A DNA stretch of 64,000 bases from Bacillus kexueae (GTDB lineage Bacteria; Bacillota; Bacilli; Bacillales; Aeribacillaceae): assembly GCF_022809095.1 (NCBI RefSeq), contig NZ_JALAZE010000002.1:186001-250000 (forward strand), written 5' to 3'. Shown piece after piece: positions 1-9,955 of the stretch; within the stretch, counting starts at the first letter, position 1, and each line of letters opens with the position of its first letter. Both the position numbers and the translations under genes were made by a program. The notes under the pieces were generated by a model, which was not told the DNA's origin, ran no database searches, and saw nothing but the letters and a program-made list of their open reading frames with translations.

Positions 1-2
1 TA

Positions 3-692
3 TTGTTACCATCTCTTTTAACGTTTATGACAAGAGTTAAGGAACCTCAACTGCTCTTATCTATTATTCGGGATCGGTTTTATTTTACAGATGAAGATGA
101 ACAGCAGCAAATTTTACATATAGCTCAAAGTATTATAGAGGGTGAGCGTCACGAAATTCCTCAGGTGAAGCAGTTTGAGCCGAGAGAGTCTTTTTTACGT
201 TCGTCTTTTCTGAGCTTCTTGCATCCAAATCTTGATTTTTTTATGGAATCATTTATTCGTTTTCGCCTGAATCATTATGTAGAACGATTATGTGAATATG
301 TTGAAATTTCAATTGAAGAGTACAAGCTAGAGCAAGAGTATCAAAGCTTTATACAAAGTTTGCGCGACTATATTATGAAAAAGGAACCGAAAGTTCACCA
401 CCTCCATATACTTCACGAGGGTTCTTCTCGTTTTGCTATTTACGGTGAAGCTTTTCTTGAATTCTCTCCTGAGGATTTGAAAAGGTCAATTGACCGAGAT
501 TTTATTTATCAGCATCCGATGTACATCGATTCGCATTTGCTTGCTCCACTCGTTTCGATGGCTCCCAAGTATATTTCTCTTTATTCGGATGATCAGGACG
601 AAGGGATGATTGTAACGATTCAAAATATTTTTCAAGAGCGGTTGGAGCTCATCTCGCGTTCATTATTTTACGAGCGAAAAGTTTCTTTTTAG
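3..692 (+). CDS. ytxC: Sporulation protein YtxC, 5'-truncated by the window edge
   Basis: The reading frame is open to the left edge and ends at TAA just before the thrS promoter, so the 229 residues seen are the C-terminal part. The B. subtilis protein is about 280 residues, so roughly 50 are probably missing. The sequence is soluble and rich in charged and aromatic residues, with no signal peptide or membrane segment in the visible part. The call rests on overall resemblance and on the ytxC-thrS order conserved in Bacillus. The molecular function of the family is unknown; it is found in spore formers. The TTG at position 3 is not a credible start. Confidence 0.8.
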   Translation: MLPSLLTFMTRVKEPQLLLSIIRDRFYFTDEDEQQQILHIAQSIIEGERHEIPQVKQFEPRESFLRSSFLSFLHPNLDFFMESFIRFRLNHYVERLCEYVEISIEEYKLEQEYQSFIQSLRDYIMKKEPKVHHLHILHEGSSRFAIYGEAFLEFSPEDLKRSIDRDFIYQHPMYIDSHLLAPLVSMAPKYISLYSDDQDEGMIVTIQNIFQERLELISRSLFYERKVSF

Positions 693-698
693 CATAAC

Positions 699-727
699 TT
701 GATTTCATAGAGAAATCCGTCTATAAT
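699..727 (+). promoter_or_regulatory. Sigma-A promoter of thrS
   Basis: A TTGATT box at 699-704 and a perfect TATAAT at 722-727 are separated by 17 bp. Transcription would start about 734, just ahead of the T-box leader. Confidence 0.75.
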
Positions 728-737
728 ACGGGTAAAC

Positions 738-1000
738 CTCATAATTACAAGTTATGATGAGGACATGGGAGTATTATGACGGTTCCCAGAGAGGGAAGGC
801 ATAGGCTGAAACCTTCCTAACACGAGTAGTGCTCTTACCACCTCTAAACTTCAGTAGTGAACGGTATGTACTTAGTAATTACTGACGCTTAACACCCGTT
901 AACGTGTCTTGAGCCAACCATTTTTATTAATGTTTGGGAACAAGGGTGGAACCACGAGATGTACATAATACTCGTCCCTTTTTTAGGGACGGGTTTTTTT
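738..1000 (+). promoter_or_regulatory. T-box leader (threonine) upstream of thrS
   Basis: The T-box core AACAAGGGTGGAACCACG lies at about 939-956. It is followed by a terminator stem, CTCGTCCC (971-978) with GGGACGGG (986-993), and a run of T. The likely specifier codon is ACC at 837-839, followed by a second ACC. The pheS and ilvB leaders in this window show the same specifier-plus-ACC arrangement. Uncharged tRNA-Thr should stabilise the antiterminator and let thrS be transcribed. Confidence 0.93.
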
Positions 1001-1033
1001 ATTTGTAAAAAAAGTTTTGAAGGAGTGACAAAG

Positions 1034-2965
1034 ATGTCAGAAGTTGTAAAAATTACATTTCCTGATGGAGTAGTAAAGGAGTTCCAAAAAGGAATCACAA
1101 CAGAAGAAATTGCTGCTTCTATTAGCCCAGGGCTTAAGAAAAAATCAATTGCTGGTAAATTAGATGGAAATCTCATTGATTTAAGCACACCAATTGAAAA
1201 TGATGGTGCGATTGAAATTGTTACGCAAGGTTCTGAGGATGCACTAGAAATTTTACGCCATAGTACTGCTCACCTTATGGCACAAGCGATCAAGCGTTTA
1301 TATAAAGATGTAAAGCTTGGAGTAGGTCCTGTTATTGAAAACGGGTTTTATTATGATATTGATATGGAAGAAGCGATTACTCCTGAAGATCTTCCGAAAA
1401 TCGAAAAAGAGATGAAAAAAATTGTAGGAGAAAACTTGCCAGTCATTCGTAAAGAAGTCAGCCGCAATGAGGCGAAAAAAATGTACGAAGAGATTGGTGA
1501 CCATTTAAAATTGGAGTTAATTGATGACATTCCAGAGGGTGAATCAATTTCCATTTATGAACAAGGAGAATTCTTTGATTTATGTCGTGGTGTACACGTC
1601 CCGTCTACTGGTAAGATTAAAGAGTTTAAATTATTAAGCGTTGCTGGAGCTTATTGGCGTGGAGACAGTAACAACAAGATGCTTCAACGTATTTACGGAA
1701 CGGCATTCTTTACTAAAGAGGACTTAAAAGAACATTTACGCTTGTTAGAAGAAGCGAAAGAGCGTGACCACCGTAAATTAGGGAAAGAGCTCAACTTATT
1801 CACAACATCCCAAAAAGTCGGACAAGGTTTACCGCTATGGATGCCGAAAGGGGCGACAATTCGTCGTACAATCGAACGATACATTGTGGATAAAGAAGTT
1901 CAACTTGGATATGAACATGTTTATACACCGGTGTTAGGTAGCGTTGATTTATATAAAACGTCTGGTCACTGGGATCATTATCAAGAAGATATGTTCCCGA
2001 AAATGGAAATGGACAATGAAGAACTTGTTTTACGTCCGATGAACTGCCCTCATCACATGATGGTTTACAAAAACGAAATTCACAGTTACCGTGAGCTTCC
2101 AATTCGTATCGCAGAACTTGGAACGATGCACCGCTACGAGATGTCAGGGGCTTTAACTGGCCTTCAACGCGTACGTGGTATGACATTAAACGATGCACAT
2201 ATTTTCGTTCGCCCAGACCAAATTAAAGACGAATTTATTCGAGTTGTTCGCTTAACCGAGGAAGTATACAAAGACTTTGGTATTAAAGATTATTCATTCC
2301 GTTTATCCTATCGTGACCCACAAGATACGGAAAAATATTTTGACGATGATGCAATGTGGGAAAAAGCGCAAAGCATGTTGAAAGAAGCGATGGACGAGCT
2401 TGGGTTAGACTATTATGAAGCAGAAGGAGAAGCTGCATTCTACGGGCCGAAGCTAGATGTACAAGTGCGTACAGCATTAGGAAAAGACGAAACGCTATCA
2501 ACAGTTCAGCTTGATTTCTTATTACCAGAGCGCTTTGATTTAACGTATGTTGGGGAAGATGGAAAACAACACCGTCCGGTCGTTATTCACCGAGGAGTCG
2601 TATCAACGATGGAGCGCTTTGTTGCTTTCTTAATTGAAGAATATAAAGGAGCATTCCCAACATGGCTTGCGCCTGTACAAGTGCAAGTAATTCCAGTTTC
2701 ACCTGCTGTTCATCTCGACTATGCAAAACAAGTTAAAGAGAATTTACAGCGCGAAGGAATACGTGTGGAATTAGATGCACGTGATGAGAAAATCGGCTAC
2801 AAGATTCGTGAGGCTCAAATGAAGAAAATTCCATATATGCTTGTAGTAGGGGATAACGAAATTAAAGAAGAAGCAGTAAATGTTCGTAAGTATGGTGAAC
2901 AAAAATCAGAAACGATGCCATTTGCACAATTTGTTGAAGGATTAGTGAAAGAAGCTAAAAAATAA
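1034..2965 (+). CDS. thrS: Threonyl-tRNA synthetase
   Basis: Charges tRNA-Thr with threonine in the cytoplasm and edits mischarged serine. From the ATG at 1034, preceded by AGGAGTG, the protein is 643 residues, the same as in B. subtilis; the frame is open further upstream, but that part is the T-box terminator. Domains in order: N-terminal TGS (about 1-64); editing domain with HxxxH near residue 75 and CRGVH near 182; class II catalytic core with the zinc-ligand motif MNCPHHM, motif 2 around the HRYEMSG stretch and motif 3 around [11 protein letters not shown]; and an anticodon-binding domain from about 540. Expression is controlled by the upstream threonine T-box. The protein is complete. 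Confidence 0.98.
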   Translation: MSEVVKITFPDGVVKEFQKGITTEEIAASISPGLKKKSIAGKLDGNLIDLSTPIENDGAIEIVTQGSEDALEILRHSTAHLMAQAIKRLYKDVKLGVGPVIENGFYYDIDMEEAITPEDLPKIEKEMKKIVGENLPVIRKEVSRNEAKKMYEEIGDHLKLELIDDIPEGESISIYEQGEFFDLCRGVHVPSTGKIKEFKLLSVAGAYWRGDSNNKMLQRIYGTAFFTKEDLKEHLRLLEEAKERDHRKLGKELNLFTTSQKVGQGLPLWMPKGATIRRTIERYIVDKEVQLGYEHVYTPVLGSVDLYKTSGHWDHYQEDMFPKMEMDNEELVLRPMNCPHHMMVYKNEIHSYRELPIRIAELGTMHRYEMSGALTGLQRVRGMTLNDAHIFVRPDQIKDEFIRVVRLTEEVYKDFGIKDYSFRLSYRDPQDTEKYFDDDAMWEKAQSMLKEAMDELGLDYYEAEGEAAFYGPKLDVQVRTALGKDETLSTVQLDFLLPERFDLTYVGEDGKQHRPVVIHRGVVSTMERFVAFLIEEYKGAFPTWLAPVQVQVIPVSPAVHLDYAKQVKENLQREGIRVELDARDEKIGYKIREAQMKKIPYMLVVGDNEIKEEAVNVRKYGEQKSETMPFAQFVEGLVKEAKK

Positions 2966-3025
2966 TGGTTGCATTTTTGTTTCAGCAGTAGTATAATACA
3001 AATTGTTGTTTTAAATGGATAAACG

Positions 3026-3055
3026 TTGACAAAGATTCTTTGTCTATGATATAAT
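3026..3055 (+). promoter_or_regulatory. Sigma-A promoter of infC-rpmI-rplT
   Basis: TTGACA at 3026-3031 and TATAAT at 3050-3055 with an 18-bp spacer. The start would be near 3062, leaving a leader of about 230 nt before infC. Confidence 0.85.
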
Positions 3056-3061
3056 CTTCAA

Positions 3062-3221
3062 GGTAAATGGAATTGAATAGTGAATTTTAAATGAAGCAGA
3101 AGCACCCGCTTCTCACCTGATTGACGCAACGTTTTGCAGTTGGCAGGTTCTTGCATATTTCAACAATTGACAGTAGATTTGTATGCAACGTGTGGGTGTA
3201 GTATGCACTCACACGTTTTTG
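3062..3221 (+). promoter_or_regulatory. Ribosomal protein L20 autoregulatory leader with terminator
   Basis: The leader begins with the arrangement typical of Bacillaceae infC leaders (an AAGCACCCGCTTCTCACCTG segment near 3100-3119). It ends in a terminator hairpin, AACGTGTG (3187-3194) pairing with CACACGTT (about 3209-3216), followed by T residues. In B. subtilis, excess L20 binds this leader and promotes premature termination of infC-rpmI-rplT. I infer the same here from position and sequence. Confidence 0.85.
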
Positions 3222-3290
3222 TTATGCAAAACCTATTCGACTTAAAACGTAGCGCGCTATTCAGTTAAAAAACCTTGGAGGTGGCTCATT

Positions 3291-4026
<736 letters not shown>

Positions 4027-4056
4027 TTTTGGAAATAGGATTAGGAGGGAATTATT

Positions 4057-4416
4057 ATGCCACGCGTAAAAGGCGGAACTGTTACTCGTAGACGTCGTAA
4101 GAAAGTACTTAAATTAGCGAAAGGTTATTTCGGTTCTAAACATCGTTTATATAAAGTTGCTAACCAGCAAGTAATGAAATCTTTAATGTATGCTTACCGT
4201 GATCGTCGTCAGAAAAAACGCGACTTCCGTAAGCTTTGGATTACTCGTATCAATGCTGCTGCACGTATGAACGGCCTTTCTTACAGCCGTTTAATGCACG
4301 GTTTAAAATTAGCTGGTATCGAAGTAAACCGCAAAATGCTAGCTGAATTAGCAGTTAGCGACGAAAAAGCATTCGCTCAATTAGCGGAAGCTGCTAAAGC
4401 TCAATTAAACAAGTAA
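4057..4416 (+). CDS. rplT: 50S ribosomal protein L20
   Basis: A 119-residue basic protein, the usual length, starting [17 protein letters not shown]20 binds 23S rRNA early in large-subunit assembly and represses its own operon through the leader at 3062-3221. The ATG follows AGGAGGGAAT. It is the last gene before the terminator at 4426. Confidence 0.98.
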   Translation: MPRVKGGTVTRRRRKKVLKLAKGYFGSKHRLYKVANQQVMKSLMYAYRDRRQKKRDFRKLWITRINAAARMNGLSYSRLMHGLKLAGIEVNRKMLAELAVSDEKAFAQLAEAAKAQLNK

Positions 4417-4425
4417 TGTTATAAT

Positions 4426-4456
4426 AAAGCCATTCTCCATTGTGAGAGTGGCTTTT
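4426..4456 (+). terminator. Terminator of infC-rpmI-rplT
   Basis: AAGCCATTCTC pairs with GAGAGTGGCTT, followed by a run of five T. It lies directly after rplT. Confidence 0.85.
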
Positions 4457-4497
4457 TAGTTTGTGGAAAAGCTTCAAAATGAGAAAGGGTATGAAAC

Positions 4498-4752
4498 ATG
4501 TACATATGGGTATATTTGTTGATTGTCAATTTTATCGGATTTATTTCAATGTGGCGGGATAAGCGGAAAGCGGAAAGAAACCGGTGGCGTATTCGTGAAA
4601 GTACGTTATGGCTCATTGCGTTTTTTGGTGGAGCGTTCATGATGATGGTAGCGATGCACCTTCTACGTCATAAATCAAGGCATCTTACATTTCGCATCGG
4701 TTTGCCAATACTTACTGTTATTCACATCGTGATGACGTTCTTTTTGTTATAG
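4498..4752 (+). CDS. ysdA: DUF1294 small membrane protein YsdA
   Basis: An 84-residue protein with two or three hydrophobic segments (about 3-18, 36-53 and 67-84) and a basic stretch RDKRKAERNRWR between the first two. This matches the DUF1294 family, and ysdA follows rplT in B. subtilis as well. The function is unknown. The ATG follows GAAAGGG. It probably has its own weak promoter, because a terminator separates it from rplT. Confidence 0.85.
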   Translation: MYIWVYLLIVNFIGFISMWRDKRKAERNRWRIRESTLWLIAFFGGAFMMMVAMHLLRHKSRHLTFRIGLPILTVIHIVMTFFLL

Positions 4753-4769
4753 CCACTTATTTATAGGCA

Positions 4770-4795
4770 ACTGGCAAGAAGAAAGCCTTGCCAGT
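4770..4795. terminator. Hairpin between convergent ysdA and ysdB
   Basis: A perfect nine-pair stem, ACTGGCAAG with CTTGCCAGT, separated by eight bases. It has no T-run on either strand, so termination is only a guess. Its place between two converging genes suggests a role in 3' end formation. Confidence 0.4.
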
Positions 4796-4861
4796 CGACC
4801 ATTTATCCGTGTAGGGTAGCACTTGTACGGGTGCAAAAAAGTTTCGAACACATCCCGTTTT

Positions 4862-5254
4862 TCATGCCTCATTGTCTGCTACAAGCTCCTTAATCGGACT
4901 TTTCCAATCAATTTTTGCATGTGGGTACTTTTCAAGCACTTTCTCCTCTAGAAATAGAAAATCGTTTTTCGTTAGACCTTTTAATCGTTCGGGGGTCTTT
5001 GTCCAAATGAAAATTGAGATAACTTCAAATGAAGTGTTCGTCGTACCTAAATATTTTTCCCCTTCAAATAGGGCCCCTTTATAGGTGATGTGGAAATTTT
5101 TTCGAACGTTGTCCGTATCGTCTAAAAGAAAAAAGGCTTTTTGTTCATAGGCAAGCTCCAACTTTCGTTTTGGACTGAGAAAATAACGAACAAGTCGATA
5201 AATCAAAAAGACGAAAAAAGAAAATAGTAGGAGACGAACTATTAAAATCATCAT
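4862..5254 (-). CDS. ysdB: Sigma-W regulon protein YsdB
   Basis: A 130-residue protein, the same length as in B. subtilis. It has one N-terminal membrane segment (about 3-22) followed by RRLVRYFLSP-type basic residues and a soluble domain that should face the cytoplasm. It lies on the minus strand against its neighbours, as in B. subtilis. Its promoter at 5304-5329 matches the cell-envelope-stress sigma factor SigW, which agrees with the known regulon. The biochemical role is not known. Confidence 0.85.
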   Translation of the reverse strand: MMILIVRLLLFSFFVFLIYRLVRYFLSPKRKLELAYEQKAFFLLDDTDNVRKNFHITYKGALFEGEKYLGTTNTSFEVISIFIWTKTPERLKGLTKNDFLFLEEKVLEKYPHAKIDWKSPIKELVADNEA

Positions 5255-5303
5255 TAAAGATACCCTCCCGAATAGAATTTTACGTTAAGCATTATTCTTT
5301 CCA

Positions 5304-5329
5304 TACGTTTGAAGTACAGAAAGGTTTCA
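5304..5329 (-). promoter_or_regulatory. Sigma-W type promoter of ysdB
   Basis: Read on the minus strand, TGAAAC (5329-5324) and CGTA (5307-5304) are separated by 16 bp, which matches the SigW consensus. The -35 element overlaps the probable -35 of the divergent dUTPase promoter at 5325-5352, so the two polymerases could exclude each other. Confidence 0.75.
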
Positions 5330-5352
5330 ACTAAATTCGAATCTGTTATAAT
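5325..5352 (+). promoter_or_regulatory. Probable sigma-A promoter of the dUTPase gene
   Basis: A perfect TATAAT at 5347-5352 with a weak TTTCAA at 5325-5330, 16 bp apart. It lies back to back with the ysdB promoter. Confidence 0.55.
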
Positions 5353-5385
5353 TTTTTTGAGATAAACTGGACTGGGGTGAACTAG

Positions 5386-5874
5386 ATGGACGTTCAAAAA
5401 CTATTTGACCTGCAATACGTTTTAGATAATCATATTGAAACAAAGCATCAACTCCAACATGAATCCCTTCTAAAGCGAAAAGTTCTCGCTTTTTTAGTTG
5501 AGTTAGGTGAGCTTGCTAATGAAACACGGTGCTTTAAATTTTGGAGTGTTAAACCACCCTCTGAAAAAGAAATTATTTTAGAGGAATATGTGGATGGGCT
5601 ACATTTTCTTCTTTCAATTGGACTTGAACTGAATTTACAAGATGTCTCATTTTCAATTGAAGAAGATAAAAAAATCGATTTAACAGATCATTTCCTCAAC
5701 CTTTTCCAAGCTATTTCAGAGGTCGATGAACATACAACGCTGAATCAATACAAGGCATTGTTTACACAATATATTCAGCTCGGGCTCGCACTTGAATTTT
5801 CTGTACAAAATATTTACGATGCGTACATATCAAAAAATGAAGTGAATCACGAGCGGCAAAACCAAGGATATTGA
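5386..5874 (+). CDS. All-alpha dUTP diphosphatase (MazG-like dUTPase)
   Basis: A 162-residue helical protein of the dimeric dUTPase type (dUTPase_2 family). Such enzymes hydrolyse dUTP to dUMP and diphosphate, keeping uracil out of DNA. The metal-binding signature is visible as ELGELANE (E39, E42) and EEYVDG (E66, E67, D70), with FKFWS between them, as in this family. The ATG follows GGGGTGAACTAG. The gene is monocistronic or read with ysdC, 67 nt downstream. The family assignment is firm; substrate preference within MazG-like enzymes is inferred. Confidence 0.82.
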   Translation: MDVQKLFDLQYVLDNHIETKHQLQHESLLKRKVLAFLVELGELANETRCFKFWSVKPPSEKEIILEEYVDGLHFLLSIGLELNLQDVSFSIEEDKKIDLTDHFLNLFQAISEVDEHTTLNQYKALFTQYIQLGLALEFSVQNIYDAYISKNEVNHERQNQGY

Positions 5875-5941
5875 TTGTGTGCTTTGTAGAATATTTAGAC
5901 TTTTTGTATAATGGATATGTTGACATAAAGGAGGTTAGGTC

Positions 5942-7030
5942 ATGGCGAAATTAGATGAAACTTTAACCATGCTGAAAGAATTAACGGATGCAAAGGGTAT
6001 TCCTGGTAATGAACGTGAACCACGTGAAGTGATGAAGAAATACATATCTCCATATGCAGATGAAGTATCAACGGATGGTCTTGGAAGTTTAATTGCTAAA
6101 AAGGTAGGGGACCCAGAAGGGCCGAAAATTATGGTCGCTGGCCATTTAGATGAAGTAGGTTTTATGGTCACTCAAATTGATGATAAAGGGTTTATTCGTT
6201 TTCAACCTGTTGGTGGTTGGTGGAGTCAAGTGATGCTTGCACAACGTGTGACAATTGTGACGTCTAAGGGCGATGTAACAGGTGTCATAGGTTCAAAGCC
6301 ACCACACATCTTACCACCTGAGCTTCGTAAAAAGCCGGTCGAAATTAAGGATATGTTCATTGATATCGGTGCGTCAAGTCGTGAAGAAGCGATGGAATTC
6401 GGAGTGCGTCCTGGCGACCAAGTCGTTCCATACTTTGAATTTACGGTACTACAAAATGAAAAGATGCTTTTAGCGAAAGCATGGGACAATCGAATTGGAT
6501 GTGCAATTGCGATTGATGTGCTCAAACATTTAAAAGATGAAAACCATCCAAATGTAGTGTACGGTGTGGGGACAGCACAGGAGGAAGTTGGCTTACGCGG
6601 TGCTCGTACTTCTGCTCATACGGTTGAACCGGATATCGCTTTTGGGGTTGATGTTGGGATTGCAGGTGATACGCCAGGTGTAACAGAAAAAGAAGCACAA
6701 GGAAAATTAGGGGCAGGACCTCAAATTATTTTATACGATGCTTCGATGGTGTCCCATAAAGGATTGCGTGATTTTGTAACAGGAATTGCCGATGAATTAG
6801 AAATTCCTTATCAATTTGATGCAATTCCAGGTGGTGGAACAGACTCAGGTGCCATTCATTTAACGGCTAACGGCGTTCCAGCATTATCCATTACAATTGC
6901 AACACGTTATATCCACTCTCATGCAGCTTTACTACATCGTGATGACTATGAGAATACAGTGAGGCTGATAACTGAAATTATTAAACGATTAGATCGTGAA
7001 ACTGTTCATAAAATCACATTTGATTCGTAA
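5942..7030 (+). CDS. ysdC: M42 family metallo-aminopeptidase YsdC
   Basis: A 362-residue cytosolic peptidase of the M42 (glutamyl aminopeptidase/tetrahedral aminopeptidase) family. It is sometimes annotated as an endoglucanase, which is not supported. Visible metal and catalytic residues: HLDEVGF near residue 68, WDNRIG near 180, the EE pair in AQEEVGLRG near 216, GVDVG near 237 and the C-terminal IHSHAALLH. The ATG follows AAGGAGGTTAGG. The ysdB-ysdC-sspI neighbourhood agrees with B. subtilis. The natural peptide substrate is unknown. Confidence 0.9.
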   Translation: MAKLDETLTMLKELTDAKGIPGNEREPREVMKKYISPYADEVSTDGLGSLIAKKVGDPEGPKIMVAGHLDEVGFMVTQIDDKGFIRFQPVGGWWSQVMLAQRVTIVTSKGDVTGVIGSKPPHILPPELRKKPVEIKDMFIDIGASSREEAMEFGVRPGDQVVPYFEFTVLQNEKMLLAKAWDNRIGCAIAIDVLKHLKDENHPNVVYGVGTAQEEVGLRGARTSAHTVEPDIAFGVDVGIAGDTPGVTEKEAQGKLGAGPQIILYDASMVSHKGLRDFVTGIADELEIPYQFDAIPGGGTDSGAIHLTANGVPALSITIATRYIHSHAALLHRDDYENTVRLITEIIKRLDRETVHKITFDS

Positions 7031-7032
7031 GA

Positions 7033-7078
7033 AGAAAGAGGGTGTCCCAAAAGTAGCTAGGACACCCATTCTTTGTTT
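7033..7078. terminator. Terminator of ysdC
   Basis: GGGTGTCC (7040-7047) pairs with GGACACCC (7060-7067), extended by AAAGA with TCTTT. The 190 bp between this hairpin and sspI hold no gene that I can support. Confidence 0.75.
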
Positions 7079-7268
7079 GAGAATACAAGACTTTTCTAAG
7101 AGGTCATCCATTCAATTGTGAAAGGTGGACGCTTTTTACAGATAAACATAACAAGCCTCCCCTACCTTCATGGGCACTTGCCTGGTTGCTCATTCGGCTG
7201 GAGTGGCCGTCTATTGCTTCTAAATGAATGGGTTCCTCTTTACTCTTTGTACAAGGAATGCTTTTTGA

Positions 7269-7478
7269 TTAATGTTTCAGTCCTTGTTCAAGGCATTGTA
7301 GCATTTCTTGCCTTTCTGCTTCATCAGCTTGATTCCAAATAATTTCAAACAAAACGCCTAATCCCGGGAGCATCTTTTCTTCCCCGCTTTGTATCGCATC
7401 AACAATAGTATCTTTTAATTGATCCTGTGTATTTCCAGAAACATTAGCTATGATCGCTTGACGTAAATTTAAATTCAT
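7269..7478 (-). CDS. sspI: Small acid-soluble spore protein SspI
   Basis: A 69-residue protein starting [10 protein letters not shown], close to the roughly 71 residues of B. subtilis SspI. It is a minor SASP, made in the forespore and stored in the spore core. The ATG follows AAAAGGGGGTGAT on the minus strand, a very strong ribosome binding site. A sigma-G promoter is expected upstream, but I could not point to a convincing one. It is transcribed away from ysgA. Confidence 0.92.
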   Translation of the reverse strand: MNLNLRQAIIANVSGNTQDQLKDTIVDAIQSGEEKMLPGLGVLFEIIWNQADEAERQEMLQCLEQGLKH

Positions 7479-7639
7479 AGTATCACCCCCTTTTCATCCA
7501 TTTTGAAGCAATTAAAACACACAACCGATATCCTTATTTTTCCCCTGTTCAAAAGGTTTATGTACGGATAGTTGAAAACGTCCTTTAGAAGATGGTACGC
7601 TTGTTACGCTAAGTAAACATTGAAGGAGATCGACACGAA

Positions 7640-8389
7640 TTGAAAGTGATAGAATCATTAAAAAATCCAAAAGTAAAAGCGCTAAAAAAGCTTTTAACGA
7701 AAAAGGAACGAGAAAAGACAAAACGTTTTATGGTTGAAGGATTTCATCTTGTAGAAGAAGCTTTAAACGTAGAAGCGGTTGTAGAATTAGTAATTACACC
7801 ATCGACTACTTTACCAGCTGAATGGGATATAGACGCAAAAGAAGTTACGTGCGTAACAGAGGAGATTTTCAAAGAATTATCTGACACTGAAACACCTCAA
7901 GGAATTTTAGCAGTATGTAAGCAACCTGTTTCAGAATTCCAATCCTCTTTCCAACGAGTGTTGTTAATCGATGCTGTTCAAGACCCGGGTAACTTAGGAA
8001 CAATCATTCGGACTGCTGATGCGGCGAATTTGGACGCTGTCATTCTAGGGAAAGGGACGGTCGATGTCTTTAACTCAAAAGTCATCAGATCTACTCAAGG
8101 GTCCATTTTCCACATTCCAATTGTAAAAAGGGACTTAACTGAGATGATTCAAGAGCTTAAGCAACTCAGCATTCCTGTGTATGGTACGTCATTACAAAAT
8201 AGCACTCCGTATCGAGATGTAGAGCGAACGAATTCCTTTGCTATTATTGTTGGAAATGAAGGGAATGGAGTGTCTCAAGAGGTATTAAAGCAAACAGATC
8301 ATAACTTGTATATCCCTATATATGGTAAGGCTGAATCGCTGAATGTAGCGATTGCTGCAGGGATTTTAATGTATCATTTTGCGGAATAA
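7640..8389 (+). CDS. ysgA: TrmH/SpoU-family RNA 2'-O-methyltransferase YsgA
   Basis: A 249-residue enzyme of the SPOUT class that probably transfers a methyl group from S-adenosylmethionine to a ribose 2'-OH of rRNA or tRNA; the exact target is unknown. An L30e-like RNA-binding domain (about 1-95) starts KNPKVKALKKL. The SpoU domain shows motif 1 (QDPGNLGTIIRTADA), motif 2 (IIVGNEGNGVS) and motif 3 (IPIYGKAESLNVAIAAGI). The start is TTG at 7640 after GAAGGAGAT. It lies just ahead of pheST, as in B. subtilis. Confidence 0.92.
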   Translation: MKVIESLKNPKVKALKKLLTKKEREKTKRFMVEGFHLVEEALNVEAVVELVITPSTTLPAEWDIDAKEVTCVTEEIFKELSDTETPQGILAVCKQPVSEFQSSFQRVLLIDAVQDPGNLGTIIRTADAANLDAVILGKGTVDVFNSKVIRSTQGSIFHIPIVKRDLTEMIQELKQLSIPVYGTSLQNSTPYRDVERTNSFAIIVGNEGNGVSQEVLKQTDHNLYIPIYGKAESLNVAIAAGILMYHFAE

Positions 8390-8391
8390 TA

Positions 8392-8420
8392 TTGCGTCCG
8401 TATATTTTTTTTCATATAAT
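8392..8420 (+). promoter_or_regulatory. Sigma-A promoter of pheST
   Basis: TTGCGT at 8392-8397 and TATAAT at 8415-8420, 17 bp apart. Transcription would begin near 8427, just before the T-box leader. Confidence 0.7.
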
Positions 8421-8446
8421 AAAAATCAATTGAATAAATGCAAATA

Positions 8447-8695
8447 ACGATGATGGAGAAGAGTAGTTTACCGCTCACCATTATAGGGAGAAAATGCCTT
8501 GACTGGAAGCATTTTTATGGCAGAAGTAAATGAATTCACCTCCTGAGTTGGCACTTGGACCATATGGAAGTATGTAAAGGTGTACCGGCAAATGCCGTTA
8601 TCGTATACAAGTGAACAGAAGGAATGTTACATCCTTTTGTTAACAAGGGTGGTACCGCGAATTTAACTCGTCCCTTTTTGAGGGGCGAGTTTTTT
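8447..8695 (+). promoter_or_regulatory. T-box leader (phenylalanine) upstream of pheST
   Basis: The T-box core AACAAGGGTGGTACCGCG lies near 8642-8659. It is followed by the terminator ACTCGTCCC with GGGGCGAGT and T7. The specifier codon is TTC at 8535-8537, followed by ACC. About 210 nt separate the terminator from pheS, partly filled by a decayed family-B repeat. Confidence 0.93.
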
Positions 8696-8712
8696 TATTT
8701 GGAGTAGGCTTT

Positions 8713-8838
8713 TCATTGTTCAGGGGAATTTTTACTCTTTGTAATGAATTCGCAAGACTCTTTTGAGATGTAGATGTAAGTAAGTGTCTGTAGCGTATTG
8801 CCCAACAAAAAAAGTTGTAAAAGCAACAATGTATACGA
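8713..8838 (+). repeat. Family B repeat, shortened and decayed copy (B2)
   Basis: It shares with the intact copy at 37498-37713 the blocks CTCTTTGTAATG, ATGTAGA, AAGTGTCTGTAGCG (one change) and the right end AAAAGCAACAAT-TATACGA. The left inverted end and the GC-rich middle are missing. It lies inside the transcribed pheS leader, between the T-box terminator and the start codon. Confidence 0.65.
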
Positions 8839-8908
8839 GAACAGATTTGGAATAAATTACATCAGTGTAATGCTGAAGACATAAACGATGAATTAAAGGA
8901 GGATATAT

Positions 8909-9943
8909 ATGCAAGAGCAGTTACTTAAGCTTCGCGATGAAGCGCTAGCACAAGTTCAAGAAGCAACTGACTTAAAAATGGTAAATCAAGTTCGCGTTTC
9001 CTATTTGGGAAAAAAGGGTCCGATTACGGAAGTATTACGTGGGATGGGAAAATTATCTCCGGAAGAACGTCCGAAAATTGGATCACTAGCGAATGAAGTT
9101 CGTGAAGCAATTGCAACAGAAATTGCTAAAAAACAACAGCAACTTGAGCAAGAAGAAGTTGAGAAGAAATTAAGTGCAGAAACGATTGATGTGACATTAC
9201 CTGGAAGACCTTCTCGTATGGGAAATCGTCATCCTCTAACAGCTGTGATCGAAGAGATTGAAGATTTATTTATTGGAATGGGCTATACGGTAGAAGAAGG
9301 TCCTGAAGTGGAGACGGACTATTATAACTTTGAAGCTTTAAACTTACCGAAAGGCCATCCAGCTCGTGATATGCAAGACTCTTTTTATATTACAGATGAA
9401 GTATTAATGCGTACCCATACTTCGCCAGTACAAGCTAGAACACTCGAAAAGTTTAAAGGACAAGGTCCTGTCAAAATTATTTGTCCTGGTAAAGTGTATC
9501 GTCGTGATGATGATGATGCGACACACTCACATCAATTTACACAAATCGAAGGTTTAGTTGTTGATGAAAACATTCGAATGAGCGACTTAAAAGGGACACT
9601 CGAAGTATTTGCGAAGAAAATGTTTGGAGAAGACCGTGAAATTCGCTTGCGTCCAAGTTTCTTCCCGTTTACAGAGCCATCTGTTGAAGTAGATGTTTCT
9701 TGCTTCTCTTGCGGTGGAGATGGGTGTAATGTATGTAAAGGAACAGGATGGATTGAAATTTTAGGTGCTGGAATGGTTCATCCAAACGTTCTTGAAATGG
9801 CGGGGTTTGACTCGAAGAAGTATAGTGGATTTGCATTCGGTATGGGACCAGAGCGTATTGCCATGTTGAAATACGGAATTGATGATATTCGTCATTTCTA
9901 CACGAACGATGTGAGATTTTTAAATCAGTTTAAACAGGCGTAA
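8909..9943 (+). CDS. pheS: Phenylalanyl-tRNA synthetase alpha subunit
   Basis: The catalytic subunit of the alpha2-beta2 enzyme that charges tRNA-Phe. It has 344 residues, the usual Bacillus length. A helical coiled-coil arm (about 1-90) precedes the class II catalytic core, which contains [24 protein letters not shown] and, as motif 3, [18 protein letters not shown]. The cysteine group [14 protein letters not shown] near 270 is typical of Firmicute PheS. The ATG follows AAAGGAGGATAT. pheT starts 12 nt downstream. Confidence 0.98.
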   Translation: MQEQLLKLRDEALAQVQEATDLKMVNQVRVSYLGKKGPITEVLRGMGKLSPEERPKIGSLANEVREAIATEIAKKQQQLEQEEVEKKLSAETIDVTLPGRPSRMGNRHPLTAVIEEIEDLFIGMGYTVEEGPEVETDYYNFEALNLPKGHPARDMQDSFYITDEVLMRTHTSPVQARTLEKFKGQGPVKIICPGKVYRRDDDDATHSHQFTQIEGLVVDENIRMSDLKGTLEVFAKKMFGEDREIRLRPSFFPFTEPSVEVDVSCFSCGGDGCNVCKGTGWIEILGAGMVHPNVLEMAGFDSKKYSGFAFGMGPERIAMLKYGIDDIRHFYTNDVRFLNQFKQA

Positions 9944-9955
9944 GGAGGTAAAACG

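Noticed and set aside
959-1033. N-terminal extension of thrS to position 959
   Set aside because: It would translate the T-box antiterminator and terminator. The ATG at 1034 has a ribosome binding site and gives the standard length.
5942-7030. Calling ysdC an endoglucanase
   Set aside because: The residues seen are those of M42 metallopeptidases; the glucanase label of this family is historical.
7079-7268. 74-residue frame between ysdC and sspI, and possible family-B remnant
   Set aside because: The frame overlaps sspI on the other strand without a ribosome binding site, and I could not align the sequence convincingly to the intact B copy.
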